Made by a program: the position numbers and the translations under genes
Notes under the pieces: generated by a model
What the model was told of the DNA's origin: nothing
Database searches by the model: none
What the model saw: only the letters and a program-made list of their open reading frames with translations
Shown: positions 1 through 9,255 of the stretch, one piece after another
How the letters are laid out: the number at the start of each line of letters is the position of its first letter
How positions within the stretch are numbered: the first letter of the stretch is position 1
From: Paraburkholderia bannensis NBRC 103871
Lineage (GTDB): Bacteria; Pseudomonadota; Gammaproteobacteria; Burkholderiales; Burkholderiaceae
Direction: 5' to 3'
NCBI RefSeq assembly: GCF_000685015.1
Contig: NZ_BAYA01000006.1
Span: 310,001-374,000, forward strand
DNA length: 64,000 bases

Positions 1-1
1 G

Positions 2-316
2 GCCAGCGCGACGATCTTCGTCTGGGGCATCCTGGCGTTCGCCATCGTGCCGCCGCTGCAGATGCTGATCGTGAACCGCGCGAGCGAAGCGCCTAACCTG
101 GCCTCGACGCTCAATCAGGGCGCGTTCAATCTCGGCAACGCGGGCGGCGCGTGGATCGGCGGCGTGGCGATCGGCTCGGGCGCCGCGCTCACGACGCTGC
201 CGTGGGTCGGCCTGCTGATGGCGCTGGCCGCGCTTGGCCTCACGTTCGTGTCGGCACAGCTCGACCGGCGCGCGCGCCGCCGCACGGCGCCGGCTGGCCC
301 GACCTCGGCGATCTGA
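2..316 (+). CDS. MFS transporter, C-terminal part (truncated by window edge)
   Basis: Open from the first bases of the window to a TGA at 314-316, so the start lies outside. The visible ~104 residues hold hydrophobic helices and the stretch NLASTLNQGAFNLGNAGGAW, which is characteristic of DHA1-type drug/sugar efflux permeases such as the E. coli YdhP/AraJ group. A short basic tail (RRARRR) follows the last helix, as expected for a cytoplasmic C-terminus. The protein should be a proton-driven exporter in the inner membrane. Its substrate cannot be read from this fragment. It is followed after 58 bases by another MFS gene on the same strand. Confidence 0.8.
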   Translation, partial: ASATIFVWGILAFAIVPPLQMLIVNRASEAPNLASTLNQGAFNLGNAGGAWIGGVAIGSGAALTTLPWVGLLMALAALGLTFVSAQLDRRARRRTAPAGPTSAI

Positions 317-374
317 CCCGCAAGAAGGCTTTTTCCACACGGTCGCAACAAGCGGCGTAGTAGCATTGCGCCCG

Positions 375-1532
375 ATGAAAACCGTCCTCACCCGCGATTT
401 CCTCGCGCTGATCCTGAGCGTGGCCGTGGTCGGCCTCGGCTCCGGCGCGACGCTCCCGCTTACTGCGCTCGCCCTCACCGACGCCGGCTATGGCGCGACC
501 GTAGTCGGCCTGCTCACCGCTGCCCAGGCGCTCGGCGGCCTGATCGTCGTGCCGATGACCGCGTGGATTGCCTCGCGCTTCGGCTCGCGGCAGGTGATCG
601 TCGGCTCCGTGCTGGCCGTGGCCGTCGCCACCGCGCTCATGCAGTGCTGCGAGAACCTGTGGTTGTGGGGCGTGCTGCGCATGATCTGCGGCGCGGCGCT
701 CATGCTGCTGTTCACGATCGGCGAAGCATGGGTGAACGAACTCGCCGACGACTCCAATCGCGGCCGCGTGGTCGCCATCTACGCGACGACCTTTACGCTG
801 TTCCAGATGTCGGGGCCGGTGCTGGTGAGCCAGCTCGCCGATTACACCGCGTGGCGTTTTGCGATCTGCGGCGCGATTTTTCTGGTCGCGCTGCCGATGC
901 TCGCCGCGATCCGCTCCAGTCCCCACACTTCCGACCTGCACGAGCCGCACGGCAGCTGGCGCCATGTGCTGCCGAAAATGCCCGCGCTGATTATCGCCAC
1001 CGGGTTTTTCGCGCTGTTCGATACGCTGGCGCTGTCGTTGCTGCCGCTGTTTGCGATCGGCCATGGGATCGGCAGCGAGGAGGCGGTGCTGTTTGCTTCG
1101 GTGGTGCTGCTCGGCGATACGACCATGCAGTTTCCGATTGGCTGGCTGGCGGATCGGCTCGGGCGCGAGCGCGTGCATGCGCTCATGGGCGTGATCGTCG
1201 TAGCGCTGTTGCCGTTGCTGCCGTTCGTGGTGGAAATGCCGTGGCTGCGGTGGCCGCTGCTGTTCGTGCTCGGCGCGGCGGCGGGGTCGATCTATACGCT
1301 TGCGATCGTGGCGTGCGGGGAGCGGTTTGAAGGCGTCGCACTGGTGTCCGCCAGTGCGCTGGTGAGCGCTTCGTGGAGCGCGGCCAGTTTCGGCGGCCCG
1401 ATCGTGACGGGCGCGCTGATGCAGCATGCCGGGCGCGACTCGATGCTCTGGGTGCTGTTCGCCTGCGCGCTGGTGTTTCTCGCCGCGTTGCGCTGGGAGC
1501 GCTCGCGCGGCGTGGGAACCGCGCGCGCGTAG
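375..1532 (+). CDS. MFS transporter, YcaD-like
   Basis: 385 residues with about twelve hydrophobic segments. The ATG at 375 (MKTVLTRDFLALIL) is chosen because the first membrane helix begins directly after it, while the extra upstream codons of the longer frame are Arg/Ala-rich and unlike a protein N-terminus. The central part (GEAWVNELADDSNRGR) resembles the E. coli YcaD group, where an acidic residue in helix 4 and an SNRGR loop are conserved. Role inferred: secondary transport across the inner membrane, substrate unknown. It converges on the AAHS-type transporter, with 48 bases between the stop codons and no clear terminator hairpin. Confidence 0.82.
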   Translation: MKTVLTRDFLALILSVAVVGLGSGATLPLTALALTDAGYGATVVGLLTAAQALGGLIVVPMTAWIASRFGSRQVIVGSVLAVAVATALMQCCENLWLWGVLRMICGAALMLLFTIGEAWVNELADDSNRGRVVAIYATTFTLFQMSGPVLVSQLADYTAWRFAICGAIFLVALPMLAAIRSSPHTSDLHEPHGSWRHVLPKMPALIIATGFFALFDTLALSLLPLFAIGHGIGSEEAVLFASVVLLGDTTMQFPIGWLADRLGRERVHALMGVIVVALLPLLPFVVEMPWLRWPLLFVLGAAAGSIYTLAIVACGERFEGVALVSASALVSASWSAASFGGPIVTGALMQHAGRDSMLWVLFACALVFLAALRWERSRGVGTARA

Positions 1533-1580
1533 CGCTTCAGCGTCGAGGCGTCGCGAAGGGCGTCAATGTGATCAGTGCGA

Positions 1581-2933
1581 TCAATGTGACAGGACGCCCT
1601 TCTCGATCGGCTTCCTGTTTCCGGCCCGCGCCATGATGAGCAGCACGATTGCCGACACGGCAGCGGGCACGGCGACCACCAGGAAAATGTCGCTATTCGA
1701 CCAGTTGCGGCGAATCAGCTCGCCGCCCAGAACCGGGCCGACGATCGAGCCAATGCGCCCGACGCCCAGGCTCCAGCCGATGCCGGTCGAGCGCAGCGAA
1801 GTCGGATAGTAGGTGGCGGCCAGCGCGTTGACGGCGGGCTGACCGCCAACAATGCAAAAGCCCGTGATGACGACGAGGACGAACAGGATCGGCAGCGCGA
1901 TGCCGGGCTGCCCGATCAGCGCAATCGTGATCGCCGCGAGACCGAATGACGGCGCGAGCAGCTTGTAGAAGCCAATCCGGTCGATCAGCGGCCCCATCAG
2001 CACCGTGCCCAGAACGCCGCCGACCTGCAGCGCCGTGCCCACCAGCACTGCGGTTTGCGTCGACATCCCCGCGCTCACGGCAATCGTCGGCAGCCAGTTG
2101 GACAGGAAGTAGAGGTTCAGCAGGTTCATGAAATTCACGATCCACAGCAGCACGGTCGTCAGCGCCCGGGCCTCGCGAAACAGCTCGCCCACGGGGGCGC
2201 CCTTGTGGGCGGTTTCGGGCACGCGATATTGCGTGCTGGCGTCGGCCACGAAGTCCGGTGCGATCTGGCGCAGATAGTGCGCCACCTGGTCGCGCCGCTT
2301 GCCCTGAAGCACCATGAACTGCAGCGATTCCGGCACGTGCAGGTACATCAGCACCGCCATCGCCAGCGGAATGGCCGCGCCCAGATAGAACACCGCGCGC
2401 CAGCCGAACATCGGGATCATCGCCGCGGACAGCAGGCCGCCCAGCACCGCGCCCAGCGTGAAGCCGCACGACACCAGCATCATCAGCGTCACGCGGCTGC
2501 GTTTGGGGCTGTATTCGCCGACTAGCGCCATCGCATTGGGCATGATCGCGCCCAGCCCCAGCCCGGTAATGAAGCGAATCGCCTGCAATTGCGTGATGGT
2601 GGTCGTCCAGGCGGTGGCCAGCATGCAGGCGGCGAAAAAGAGACTGGCGCCCAGCAAGACGGGGCGGCGTCCGATCTTGTCGGCGAGCACGCTCAGGCTC
2701 AGCGAGCCGACCAGCATGCCGAAGAGGCCTGCGCCAAACACCGGGCCCAGCGCCGAGCGCTGCACGCCCCACTCCTTGATGATGGCTGGCGCAACAAAGC
2801 CCATCGCCTGCACGTCGAAGCCGTCCATCACGACGGTCAAGCCGACGAGCACGAAGATCCAGACCTGAAAGCGGCTGAGCTTGCTGGCGTCGATGAGCGC
2901 CGGAATATCGACAGAGGGGGCGGGTGAATTCAC
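1581..2933 (-). CDS. MFS transporter, aromatic acid:H+ symporter (AAHS) family
   Basis: 450 residues with twelve predicted helices. The N-terminal motif DGFDVQAMGFVAPAI and the loop LADKIGRRPVLLG are typical of the AAHS family (PcaK, BenK, MhpT), which import aromatic acids with protons. The GTG at 2933 is chosen because GGAG stands about nine bases upstream and the protein then begins NSPAPSVDIPALIDAS, a usual AAHS N-terminus. An in-frame ATG further out, at 3011, falls exactly inside a terminator hairpin and is unlikely. The gene follows hmgA-fahA on the same strand after 105 bases, so uptake of homogentisate or a related aromatic acid is a reasonable inference, but the substrate is not proven. 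Confidence 0.85.
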   Translation of the reverse strand: MNSPAPSVDIPALIDASKLSRFQVWIFVLVGLTVVMDGFDVQAMGFVAPAIIKEWGVQRSALGPVFGAGLFGMLVGSLSLSVLADKIGRRPVLLGASLFFAACMLATAWTTTITQLQAIRFITGLGLGAIMPNAMALVGEYSPKRSRVTLMMLVSCGFTLGAVLGGLLSAAMIPMFGWRAVFYLGAAIPLAMAVLMYLHVPESLQFMVLQGKRRDQVAHYLRQIAPDFVADASTQYRVPETAHKGAPVGELFREARALTTVLLWIVNFMNLLNLYFLSNWLPTIAVSAGMSTQTAVLVGTALQVGGVLGTVLMGPLIDRIGFYKLLAPSFGLAAITIALIGQPGIALPILFVLVVITGFCIVGGQPAVNALAATYYPTSLRSTGIGWSLGVGRIGSIVGPVLGGELIRRNWSNSDIFLVVAVPAAVSAIVLLIMARAGNRKPIEKGVLSH

Positions 2934-2988
2934 GTCAATGTCTCCGATATTTTTTGATTTGATCGCCAAAGCGGCGTCTGGAATGAAA

Positions 2989-3011
2989 ATGGCGGCCAGA
3001 GTGGCCGCCAT
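2989..3011 (-). terminator. Intrinsic terminator after fahA
   Basis: Perfect 10-base-pair arms ATGGCGGCCA / TGGCCGCCAT with a 3-base loop; on the minus strand the second arm runs into TTTTC. It stands 28 bases beyond the fahA stop and before the AAHS transporter, so the transporter is partly uncoupled from hmgA-fahA or is reached by read-through. Confidence 0.7.
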
Positions 3012-3038
3012 GTCTCAGTCACGGAATGCGCGCCGACC

Positions 3039-4352
3039 TCAGCGCGCCGCGGGCAAAATCTTGCCCACGCACTCACCGAAGCCCACGCGATAGCCGTCGC
3101 CCTGGCACCAGCCAGCCAGCGTCAGCTCGTCGCCGTCTTCGATAAAGCCGCGCGTGCCGCCCGTCTTCAATTCGAGCGGGTGCTTCGCGTTCCAGGTGAG
3201 TTCGAGCAGGCTGCCGAACGAATCGGGCGTCGGCCCGGAGATCGTTCCCGAACCCATCAGGTCGCCCACGCGTGTGTTGCAGCCCGCCACCGTGTGATGC
3301 GCGAGCTGCTGCGCCATCGTCCAGTACATGTGGCGGAAGTTGGTGCGCGCGATCGTCGTCGCCTCGCTGGCGCCTTCGGGCCGCAGCAACACCTCCAGCG
3401 CGATATCGAAGCCATGATGGCCCGCGTGGCGCAGGTATTCGAGCGGCTGCGGTTCCTGCACCGGCTGCGCGACGCGAAACGGCTCAAGCGCGTCCAGCGT
3501 CACGACCCAAGGCGAGATCGTGGTCGCAAAGGTCTTCGCGTTGAACGGCCCGAGCGGCACATATTCCCATTGCTGGATATCGCGCGCGCTCCAGTCATTG
3601 AGCAGCACCATGCCGAAGATATGCGCCTCGGCGTCCTCGCAGGCGACCGGCTCGCCCAGCGCATTGCCGCGCCCGACGATAAAGCCCGTCTCCAGTTCGA
3701 TATCGAGCTTGCGGCACGCACCGAACACCGGACGCTCCTGGTCTGGCAGCTTCAGCTGACCGTTAGGACGCCGTACCGGCGTGCCGCTCACCACCACCGA
3801 CGACGCCCGGCCGTTGTAGCCGATCGGCATTTCAGACCAGTTCGGCAGCAGCGCATTCTTCGGATCGCGAAACATCGATCCAACATTGGTCGCGTGCTCT
3901 TTCGACGAATAGAAGTCGGTGTAGCCGGGAATCTCCACGGGCAGGTGCAGCTTCGCGTCGGCGAGCTTCACGAACGCGCGGGCGCGCAAAGCCGCGTCGT
4001 CGCGCAACGTCGCAGTTTCTGTCGCGAGCAACGACGATAGCTGTACGCGCACGCTGCGCCACGCGTCGCGGCCAAGCGCGATGAAGTCGTTCAACGCAGC
4101 GCGTGCAAAGACATTTGCGCCCTGGCCCGCGGAAAGGCGCAGCAGACCGGCGTCGTGCAGCACGGCCAGATCCAGCACCTGGTCGCCGATCGCGACGCCC
4201 ACGCGCGCCTGCGCGTCCTGCGCAGTGCTGAACACGCCAAACGGCAGGTTCTGGATCGGAAAATCGCAGGCCGCATCGTTCGCGCTGTCGATCCAGCTCT
4301 TGCGCTGCGGATCGAGCGTCGCCTGCAGATCACGGGTGGTGGGGTGGTTCAT
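3039..4352 (-). CDS. fahA: Fumarylacetoacetase
   Basis: 437 residues, the long form of the family. It hydrolyses 4-fumarylacetoacetate to fumarate and acetoacetate, the final step of tyrosine/homogentisate degradation, in the cytoplasm. The N-terminal domain is followed by the catalytic FAH fold. Visible marks are [40 protein letters not shown] and the late [15 protein letters not shown], which contribute the metal- and substrate-binding residues in characterised FAHs. The ATG at 4352 overlaps the hmgA stop in an ATGA arrangement, implying translational coupling. The much longer frame upstream of this ATG is only the antisense-like continuation through hmgA. No maleylacetoacetate isomerase gene is adjacent. 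Confidence 0.96.
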   Translation of the reverse strand: MNHPTTRDLQATLDPQRKSWIDSANDAACDFPIQNLPFGVFSTAQDAQARVGVAIGDQVLDLAVLHDAGLLRLSAGQGANVFARAALNDFIALGRDAWRSVRVQLSSLLATETATLRDDAALRARAFVKLADAKLHLPVEIPGYTDFYSSKEHATNVGSMFRDPKNALLPNWSEMPIGYNGRASSVVVSGTPVRRPNGQLKLPDQERPVFGACRKLDIELETGFIVGRGNALGEPVACEDAEAHIFGMVLLNDWSARDIQQWEYVPLGPFNAKTFATTISPWVVTLDALEPFRVAQPVQEPQPLEYLRHAGHHGFDIALEVLLRPEGASEATTIARTNFRHMYWTMAQQLAHHTVAGCNTRVGDLMGSGTISGPTPDSFGSLLELTWNAKHPLELKTGGTRGFIEDGDELTLAGWCQGDGYRVGFGECVGKILPAAR

Positions 4353-5743
4353 TGCTGCTCCGGATTGAAGTGTTTCTTGAGGCCTTGCCAGCACTCGTAG
4401 TAATGCGCCTGCAACTGGCTCGTTTCGAGCGCATGGCGCGTCGGGCGGATCAGCGTGCGGGTCTCGAACATGAACGCCATCGTGTCGCCGACCTTGTGCG
4501 GCTGGCTCGTATCGGCGTTCGAGGCTTTCTCGAAGGTCTCGGCATCGGGGCCGTGGCCCGACATGCAGTTGTGCAGGCTCGCGCCGCCCGGCACGAAGCC
4601 CTCGGCCTTGGCGTCGTAGACGCCGTGCACGAGGCCCATGAACTCGCTCGCCACGTTGCGGTGATACCAGGGCGGGCGGAAGGTGTTCTCGGCCGCCAGC
4701 CAGCGCGGCGGGAAGATCACGAAGTCGATCGCATCGACGCCCGGCGTGTCGGTCGGCGAATGCAGCACGAGGAAGATCGACGGATCCGGATGGTCGTAGC
4801 TGATCGAGCCGATCGTGTTGTAGCGGCGCAGGTCGTACTTGTAGGGCGCGTAATTGCCGTGCCACGCCACCACGTCGAGCGGCGAGTGGCCGATGTCCGC
4901 GCGCCAGAGCAGGCCGTTGAGCTTGGTGACGAGTTCGAACTGGCCTTCGCGGTCTTCATAGGCCGCGACCGGCGTGAGGAAATCGCGCGGGTTGGCAAGG
5001 CCGTTCGAGCCGATCACGCCCAGATCCGGCAAACGCAGCAGCGCGCCGAAGTTCTCGCAGATATAGCCGCGCGCCTCGCCATCGGGCAGCGCGACCGTGA
5101 AGCGCACGCCGCGCGGAATCACGGCGATCTCGAATGGCTCGATGTCGAGCTGGCCCATTTCCGTCGCGATCGACAGACGCCCCTGCTGCGGGACGATCAG
5201 CAGCTCGCCGTCGGTGTTGTAGAAGAAGCGGTTCTGCATCGAGCGGTTGGCCGCGTACAGATGAATCGCGCAGCCGCTCATCGACGCCGCCGAGCCGTTG
5301 CCCGCCATCGTCACCCAGCCGTCGATGAAATCGGTCGGCGCGGTGGGCATCGGCAATGCGTCCCAGCGCAACTGGTTGGGCGGCGTGGGCGGCACATCGC
5401 CGAAATCGGCGACGAGGCGCGGGCCCGCGCCACCCTCACCGCCCGCTTTCACCACGAGCGGCGTGAACGGCTGGTGCACCGCGCCCGGCCGGATGCGATA
5501 GAGCCAAGAGCGGCGGTTGTGCGAGCGTGGCGCGGTGAAGGCCGTGCCCGAGAGCTGCTCGGCGTAAAGGCCATAGGCGCAGCGCTGCGGCGAGTTCTGC
5601 GCGGTGGGCAACGCGCCCGGCAGCGCCTCGGTTGCGAATTCGTTGGCGAAGCCGCTCAGGTAGCCGTCATGGCCCTGAACGCCCGCGCGCAGCGTCTGGG
5701 GCGTCGGCGGCATCTGTGACGGGCCGGGCAAGGGTGCGTTCAT
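4349..5743 (-). CDS. hmgA: Homogentisate 1,2-dioxygenase
   Basis: 464 residues. Opens the ring of homogentisate with O2 to give maleylacetoacetate, using a non-haem Fe(II). The N-terminal block ([19 protein letters not shown]...[23 protein letters not shown]) and the C-terminal metal region ([40 protein letters not shown]) match the family closely. The ATG at 5743 is taken because GGAGA lies 7 bases upstream; a GTG one codon earlier would be too close to it. It is the first gene of the hmgA-fahA unit. Loss of this gene in related bacteria usually gives brown pyomelanin. Control is probably from the 288-base upstream gap, which contains a small palindrome. Confidence 0.97.
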   Translation of the reverse strand: MNAPLPGPSQMPPTPQTLRAGVQGHDGYLSGFANEFATEALPGALPTAQNSPQRCAYGLYAEQLSGTAFTAPRSHNRRSWLYRIRPGAVHQPFTPLVVKAGGEGGAGPRLVADFGDVPPTPPNQLRWDALPMPTAPTDFIDGWVTMAGNGSAASMSGCAIHLYAANRSMQNRFFYNTDGELLIVPQQGRLSIATEMGQLDIEPFEIAVIPRGVRFTVALPDGEARGYICENFGALLRLPDLGVIGSNGLANPRDFLTPVAAYEDREGQFELVTKLNGLLWRADIGHSPLDVVAWHGNYAPYKYDLRRYNTIGSISYDHPDPSIFLVLHSPTDTPGVDAIDFVIFPPRWLAAENTFRPPWYHRNVASEFMGLVHGVYDAKAEGFVPGGASLHNCMSGHGPDAETFEKASNADTSQPHKVGDTMAFMFETRTLIRPTRHALETSQLQAHYYECWQGLKKHFNPEQQ

Positions 5744-5817
5744 CACTGTCTCTCCATGTTCTCTGCGGAATCCGGGTCTGGCGCGCGCCCTTCTTCTTTG
5801 GCGTCAACGTCGTACGA

Positions 5818-5863
5818 TTTACGAATAGTAAAACGGATTATGATTAGTGAAATTGCACGTAAA
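5818..5863 (-). promoter_or_regulatory. Candidate hmgA promoter and operator-like palindrome
   Basis: On the minus strand TTTACG (5863-5858) and CATAAT (5842-5837) are separated by 15 bases, a somewhat short but AT-rich promoter-like pair about 95 bases before hmgA. Immediately downstream lies TTTAC-GAATA-GTAAA (5818-5832), perfect 5-base arms with a 5-base centre, placed where a repressor would block transcription. The local sequence is clearly richer in A/T than its surroundings. No regulator gene is next to it, so the binding protein is unknown. Confidence 0.35.
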
Positions 5864-6031
5864 CCCTGGGAGCCGGTCGTTTTGCTGCGAGCCCAAGCCT
5901 TGCAAGCCTTCCCGGCGGATATCGTTATCACCAATCAGTGCATGCTGCGGCGTCCTGGGCTGCTACCATCAAGTCATGCGGCCCCGTGGCCGCGCGCCTC
6001 TTTTTTCCGACCTGGTTTATTTCATCGCGTC

Positions 6032-6859
6032 ATGATCGCTCCGACCATTCCCGAGCTTGTTGCCCGCTCCGCCAGCCATCCCTTTCTCGGCGAGCATCTG
6101 GCGATGGGGACAGGCACGCACCGCGCCGAAGCCGTCGCGCGCCGCCGTGGCGTGGAAATGCTCAGCGCCTACGAGCCGATCTACGACATCAGCGTGCACG
6201 GCGGCGCGCAGTCGCTCACGGCCGATATCGCATCGGCGGCGCGCTTTGGCGACGAACTGGGTTATCAGGCGGTGACGCTGCGCGAAGTCGACGGCAAGAT
6301 CGCGCGCTTCGATCCGTTCTCCGACACGCTCGACGATCCCGAACTCGTGGCGCTCGACCGCTGCGTGCGGGCGCTGCATACGATCAACTTTCTGGGCTCG
6401 CAGCAGCACGGCCTGCTGTTCCTGCGCGTGCACGAGCGCCTGCTCAAGAGCGTGAAATACGATCACGGCCGCCACTTCTCGAACGTGCTGGTGTCGTTCG
6501 GGCTCAATCCCGGGCGCGTGGTGATCGAGTTGCCGGCGGCGGCGGTCGCGCATCGCACCTTCGTCGGCTATCTGACGAAGAGCTATCAGCGCTATGGATT
6601 CAAGGTGGCGGGCAACCTGCCCAACGCCGGGCAGATCCTGTCGGTGTCGGATATGGCGCGGCTCGATTTCGTGAAGATGGATGCGAGTTCGGCGCTGCGC
6701 GACTCGATGGTCAAGCCGCTGGTGAGCTATGCGGCGCGGCTGCGCATTCCGCTGATTTTCAACCGCGTAATGGATCTGCAGCAGTTCGAACAATTGCAGC
6801 AGTACGACGTGCGCTTCGTGCAGGGGCCGGTGTTCGACGCGCAGAACAGCGCGGCCTGA
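6032..6859 (+). CDS. Degenerate EAL-domain protein
   Basis: 275 residues from the ATG at 6032; upstream codons of the same frame read through the promoter region and look non-coding. The fold can be followed as an EAL domain: YEPIYDI near the start, NFLG and FLRVHERLL, VVIELPAAAV (the LELTE strand), GFKVAGN where active enzymes have ALDDFG, and DFVKMDAS (the KID strand). The catalytic Glu of EAL, the Asp pair of DDFG and the metal-binding Asn are not recognisable, so c-di-GMP hydrolysis is unlikely. A binding or regulatory role is inferred. No GGDEF or PAS domain is present. A strong terminator follows and separates it from the convergent murB. Confidence 0.75.
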   Translation: MIAPTIPELVARSASHPFLGEHLAMGTGTHRAEAVARRRGVEMLSAYEPIYDISVHGGAQSLTADIASAARFGDELGYQAVTLREVDGKIARFDPFSDTLDDPELVALDRCVRALHTINFLGSQQHGLLFLRVHERLLKSVKYDHGRHFSNVLVSFGLNPGRVVIELPAAAVAHRTFVGYLTKSYQRYGFKVAGNLPNAGQILSVSDMARLDFVKMDASSALRDSMVKPLVSYAARLRIPLIFNRVMDLQQFEQLQQYDVRFVQGPVFDAQNSAA

Positions 6860-6866
6860 AATGCAA

Positions 6867-6892
6867 AACGCCGCGTGTGAAGACGCGGCGTT
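6867..6892. terminator. Bidirectional intrinsic terminator (EAL gene / murB)
   Basis: Perfect 10-base arms AACGCCGCGT and ACGCGGCGTT around a GTGAAG loop. It is flanked by CTTTT on the plus side and TTTTGC on the minus side, and lies between two convergent genes. Confidence 0.85.
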
Positions 6893-6922
6893 CTTTTGCG
6901 GATCAGGCGTTTTTCAGGACGC

Positions 6923-7978
6923 CTAGAGGCTGATCGGTTCCTGCTCCAGCTCCACGCCGAAACGCGCCAGCACATCGGCCTGGATCGCCTGAGCCAGCTT
7001 GAGGATGTCGGTGCCGCACGCGGTGCCGCGATTGACCAGCACGAGCGCCTGGCGTTCATGCACCGCCGCTGCGCCCAGCGCGCGACCCTTCCAGCCACAT
7101 TGATCGATCAGCCAGCCGGCCGCCAGCTTGACGCGGCCATCGGCCTGCGCATACGAGACGACCTGCGGCTCGCGCAGCACGAGCGCGTCGAACTGCTCAG
7201 GCTCGATCACCGGATTCTTGAAGAAGCTGCCCGCGTTGCCCAGTTCGAGCGGGTCGGGCAGCTTGGCGCGGCGCACGGCCACCACGGCGTCGAACACATC
7301 GCGTGCGTGCCGCGCTTCGGTCAGGCCGCGTTGCGCGAGTTCGCGCGCGAGATCGGCGTAACCGGCGTTCGCGCGCCAGACTTTCGGCAAGCGGAACGTC
7401 ACCGCGGTAATCACGAAGCGGTCGCGCCCTTCGCGCTTGAAGAAGCTGTCGCGATAGCCAAAGCGGCAATCGGCGGCGTCGAATTCGTACGGCGTGCCGG
7501 TTTCGAGCTCGATCGCGCGTACGCGCGCGCAGCGCTCGGCCATTTCGAGCCCGTAGGCGCCGATGTTCTGGATCGGCGCGGCGCCGACCGTGCCCGGAAT
7601 CAGCGCGAGGTTTTCGAGGCCCGGCATGCCTGCTTCGAGCGTCCACGCCACGAAGTCGTGCCAGTTCTCGCCCGCGGCGGCTTCCACGTACCACGCGTCG
7701 TCGTCTTCGAGCACGACGCGCTTGCCCGCCAGCGCGACCAGCAGCACGAGACCGTCGAAGTCGCGCGTGAGCACGACATTGCTGCCGCCGCCCAGCACAA
7801 GCGTAGACAGACCGGCCGCGCGCGGGTCGCCCAGCGCGTTTGCCAGATCGGCTTCGTGCTCGATGCGGCACGCCAGACGCGCACGCACGTCGAAGCCGAA
7901 GGTGTTATGCGCGCGCAGCGGATAGCCAGCGGTGAACCAGACGGGGGACGGATGGGCGGTCGCGAGGGAAGCGGACAT
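6923..7978 (-). CDS. murB: UDP-N-acetylenolpyruvoylglucosamine reductase
   Basis: 351 residues. FAD enzyme that reduces UDP-GlcNAc-enolpyruvate with NADPH to UDP-MurNAc, an early cytoplasmic step of peptidoglycan synthesis. Seen in order: NTFGFDVRA, the FAD-binding [19 protein letters not shown] and [18 protein letters not shown], then [10 protein letters not shown] with the catalytic serine context, GSFFKNPV, and [12 protein letters not shown]. This is the longer E. coli-type (type I) MurB. The ATG at 7978 gives [15 protein letters not shown], a sensible N-terminus; earlier in-frame codons are Phe/Pro/Ser-rich and lack a ribosome site. It stands alone on this strand, divergent from yajQ. Confidence 0.96.
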   Translation of the reverse strand: MSASLATAHPSPVWFTAGYPLRAHNTFGFDVRARLACRIEHEADLANALGDPRAAGLSTLVLGGGSNVVLTRDFDGLVLLVALAGKRVVLEDDDAWYVEAAAGENWHDFVAWTLEAGMPGLENLALIPGTVGAAPIQNIGAYGLEMAERCARVRAIELETGTPYEFDAADCRFGYRDSFFKREGRDRFVITAVTFRLPKVWRANAGYADLARELAQRGLTEARHARDVFDAVVAVRRAKLPDPLELGNAGSFFKNPVIEPEQFDALVLREPQVVSYAQADGRVKLAAGWLIDQCGWKGRALGAAAVHERQALVLVNRGTACGTDILKLAQAIQADVLARFGVELEQEPISL

Positions 7979-8079
7979 CGGGAAAAATCGGGACGGAAAC
8001 GGGACGGAAACGGGATAGAAATGCGAATCGAGGCGTGCAGCACAGGCTGACGGCGTCAGGCGGCACGCGGCGTGCAACC

Positions 8080-8108
8080 TTGGGCAAACACGGCTGCGCC
8101 GGTAAAAT
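8080..8108 (+). promoter_or_regulatory. Candidate sigma-70-type promoter for yajQ
   Basis: TTGGGC (8080-8085) and TAAAAT (8103-8108) are separated by exactly 17 bases, about 80 bases before the yajQ start and in the murB-yajQ divergent gap. The -10 matches five of six consensus bases; the -35 is weak. Confidence 0.45.
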
Positions 8109-8188
8109 GGCGCGATCCGTGATTATAGCGAGTGCGTGGCGCGTCCCAATAACGCCAACCGCGGCGCTCGCACCTTTGGGAGAAAGCA

Positions 8189-8674
8189 ATGCCATCGTTT
8201 GACGTCGTCAGCGAAGCCAACATGATCGAAGTGAAGAACGCGATCGAGCAATCCAACAAGGAGATCTCCACGCGCTTCGACTTCAAGGGCTCGGATGCGC
8301 GCGTCGAGCAGAAGGAACGCGAGCTGACCGCGTTCGCCGACGACGATTTCAAGCTCGGCCAGGTGAAGGACGTGCTGATTTCGAAAATGGCCAAGCGCAA
8401 TGTGGACGTGCGCTTCCTCGACTACGGCAAGATCGAAAAGATCGGCGGGGACAAGGTCAAGCAGCTCATCACCGTGAAGAAGGGCGTCTCGGGCGACCTC
8501 GCCAAGAAGATCGTGCGCCTCGTGAAGGACAGCAAGATCAAGGTGCAGGCCAGCATCCAGGGCGACGCCGTGCGCGTGACGGGCACCAAGCGCGACGACC
8601 TGCAAAGCGTGATCGCCATGCTGCGCAAGGACGTGACCGACACGCCGCTCGACTTCAACAACTTCCGCGACTGA
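8189..8674 (+). CDS. yajQ: YajQ family nucleotide-binding protein
   Basis: 161 residues, full family length. Starts [20 protein letters not shown] and ends [10 protein letters not shown], the family's invariant ends. It is built of two ferredoxin-like RNP folds, seen as [12 protein letters not shown] and [12 protein letters not shown]. Members bind nucleic acid or nucleotides; in Xanthomonas a YajQ homologue is reported to bind cyclic di-GMP and modulate transcription. Whether this copy does so cannot be told from the sequence. GGGAGAAAGC lies just upstream of the ATG as ribosome site. It is a single-gene unit, convergent with the SRPBCC gene. Confidence 0.93.
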   Translation: MPSFDVVSEANMIEVKNAIEQSNKEISTRFDFKGSDARVEQKERELTAFADDDFKLGQVKDVLISKMAKRNVDVRFLDYGKIEKIGGDKVKQLITVKKGVSGDLAKKIVRLVKDSKIKVQASIQGDAVRVTGTKRDDLQSVIAMLRKDVTDTPLDFNNFRD

Positions 8675-8713
8675 TTTTGTCGCGCGCCGCTGCGTGAGTC
8701 TGTTGCGACGGGA

Positions 8714-9190
8714 CTAGGCGCCCGTCGCGACGAGCGGCATCAACACCTCGCCCGTCTCCAGCAGGGTCTTCAGGTTCGACAGGATGCGCGGCCAGCCGTC
8801 CGAGACGGCCTCGATGAACTTCGAGCCCGGGCAGTCCATCCGATGCGTGAGCGTGAGCTTCACGGCCTGCTCCACCGCCTCGATTTCCAGCGTGCAGAGG
8901 GAATCGCCCTCTTCGCTCAATGCCGGGCGGAACACATTGCGCCAACGGATCACGAGCCGATGCGGCTTGTCCGCCGCCATGATCTCGCCCGAATCCGCCA
9001 CGCGACCATCGGCGAAATGCAGCGACCACGGCGAGCCCGCCTGCCAGTCGCTTTCGTGATGCATGCCGTACCAGTAACGCGCCGTGAACGCGCGGCTCGT
9101 GAGCGCCGTCCAGAGTTCGTCGGGGGTTGCGCGGATATAGGTCACGTAGACGAAGCGCGATTCGCCTGCTGGGTTTGCGTCCTGATTCAT
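8714..9190 (-). CDS. SRPBCC domain protein (AHSA1/START-like)
   Basis: 158 residues forming one helix-grip domain. The N-terminal FVYVTYIRATPDELWTALTS, the middle GMHHESDWQAGSPW and the terminal DGWPRILSNLKTLLETG are typical of the Aha1/polyketide-cyclase-like SRPBCC proteins that hold hydrophobic ligands. These genes often sit behind an ArsR regulator; none is present here, so its regulation and ligand are unknown. The stop codon lies in the loop of an 11-base-pair hairpin (8702-8731, one G-T pair) that lacks a T-run. Confidence 0.85.
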   Translation of the reverse strand: MNQDANPAGESRFVYVTYIRATPDELWTALTSRAFTARYWYGMHHESDWQAGSPWSLHFADGRVADSGEIMAADKPHRLVIRWRNVFRPALSEEGDSLCTLEIEAVEQAVKLTLTHRMDCPGSKFIEAVSDGWPRILSNLKTLLETGEVLMPLVATGA

Positions 9191-9255
9191 GGCGGTCTCC
9201 TTGCGCTTCGCGCGCGCGTCAAATCAGCGAATCGACGAGTTGAACATAGGCGCCG

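Noticed and set aside
1561..1592. Direct repeat TCAATGTGA twice, resembling half a CRP site
   Set aside because: The repeat is direct rather than inverted, lies between two convergent stop codons, and has no plausible target promoter.
2934..3011. N-terminal extension of the AAHS transporter to an ATG at 3011
   Set aside because: The ATG and following codons are one arm of the fahA terminator; the GTG at 2933 has a proper ribosome site and a family-like N-terminus.
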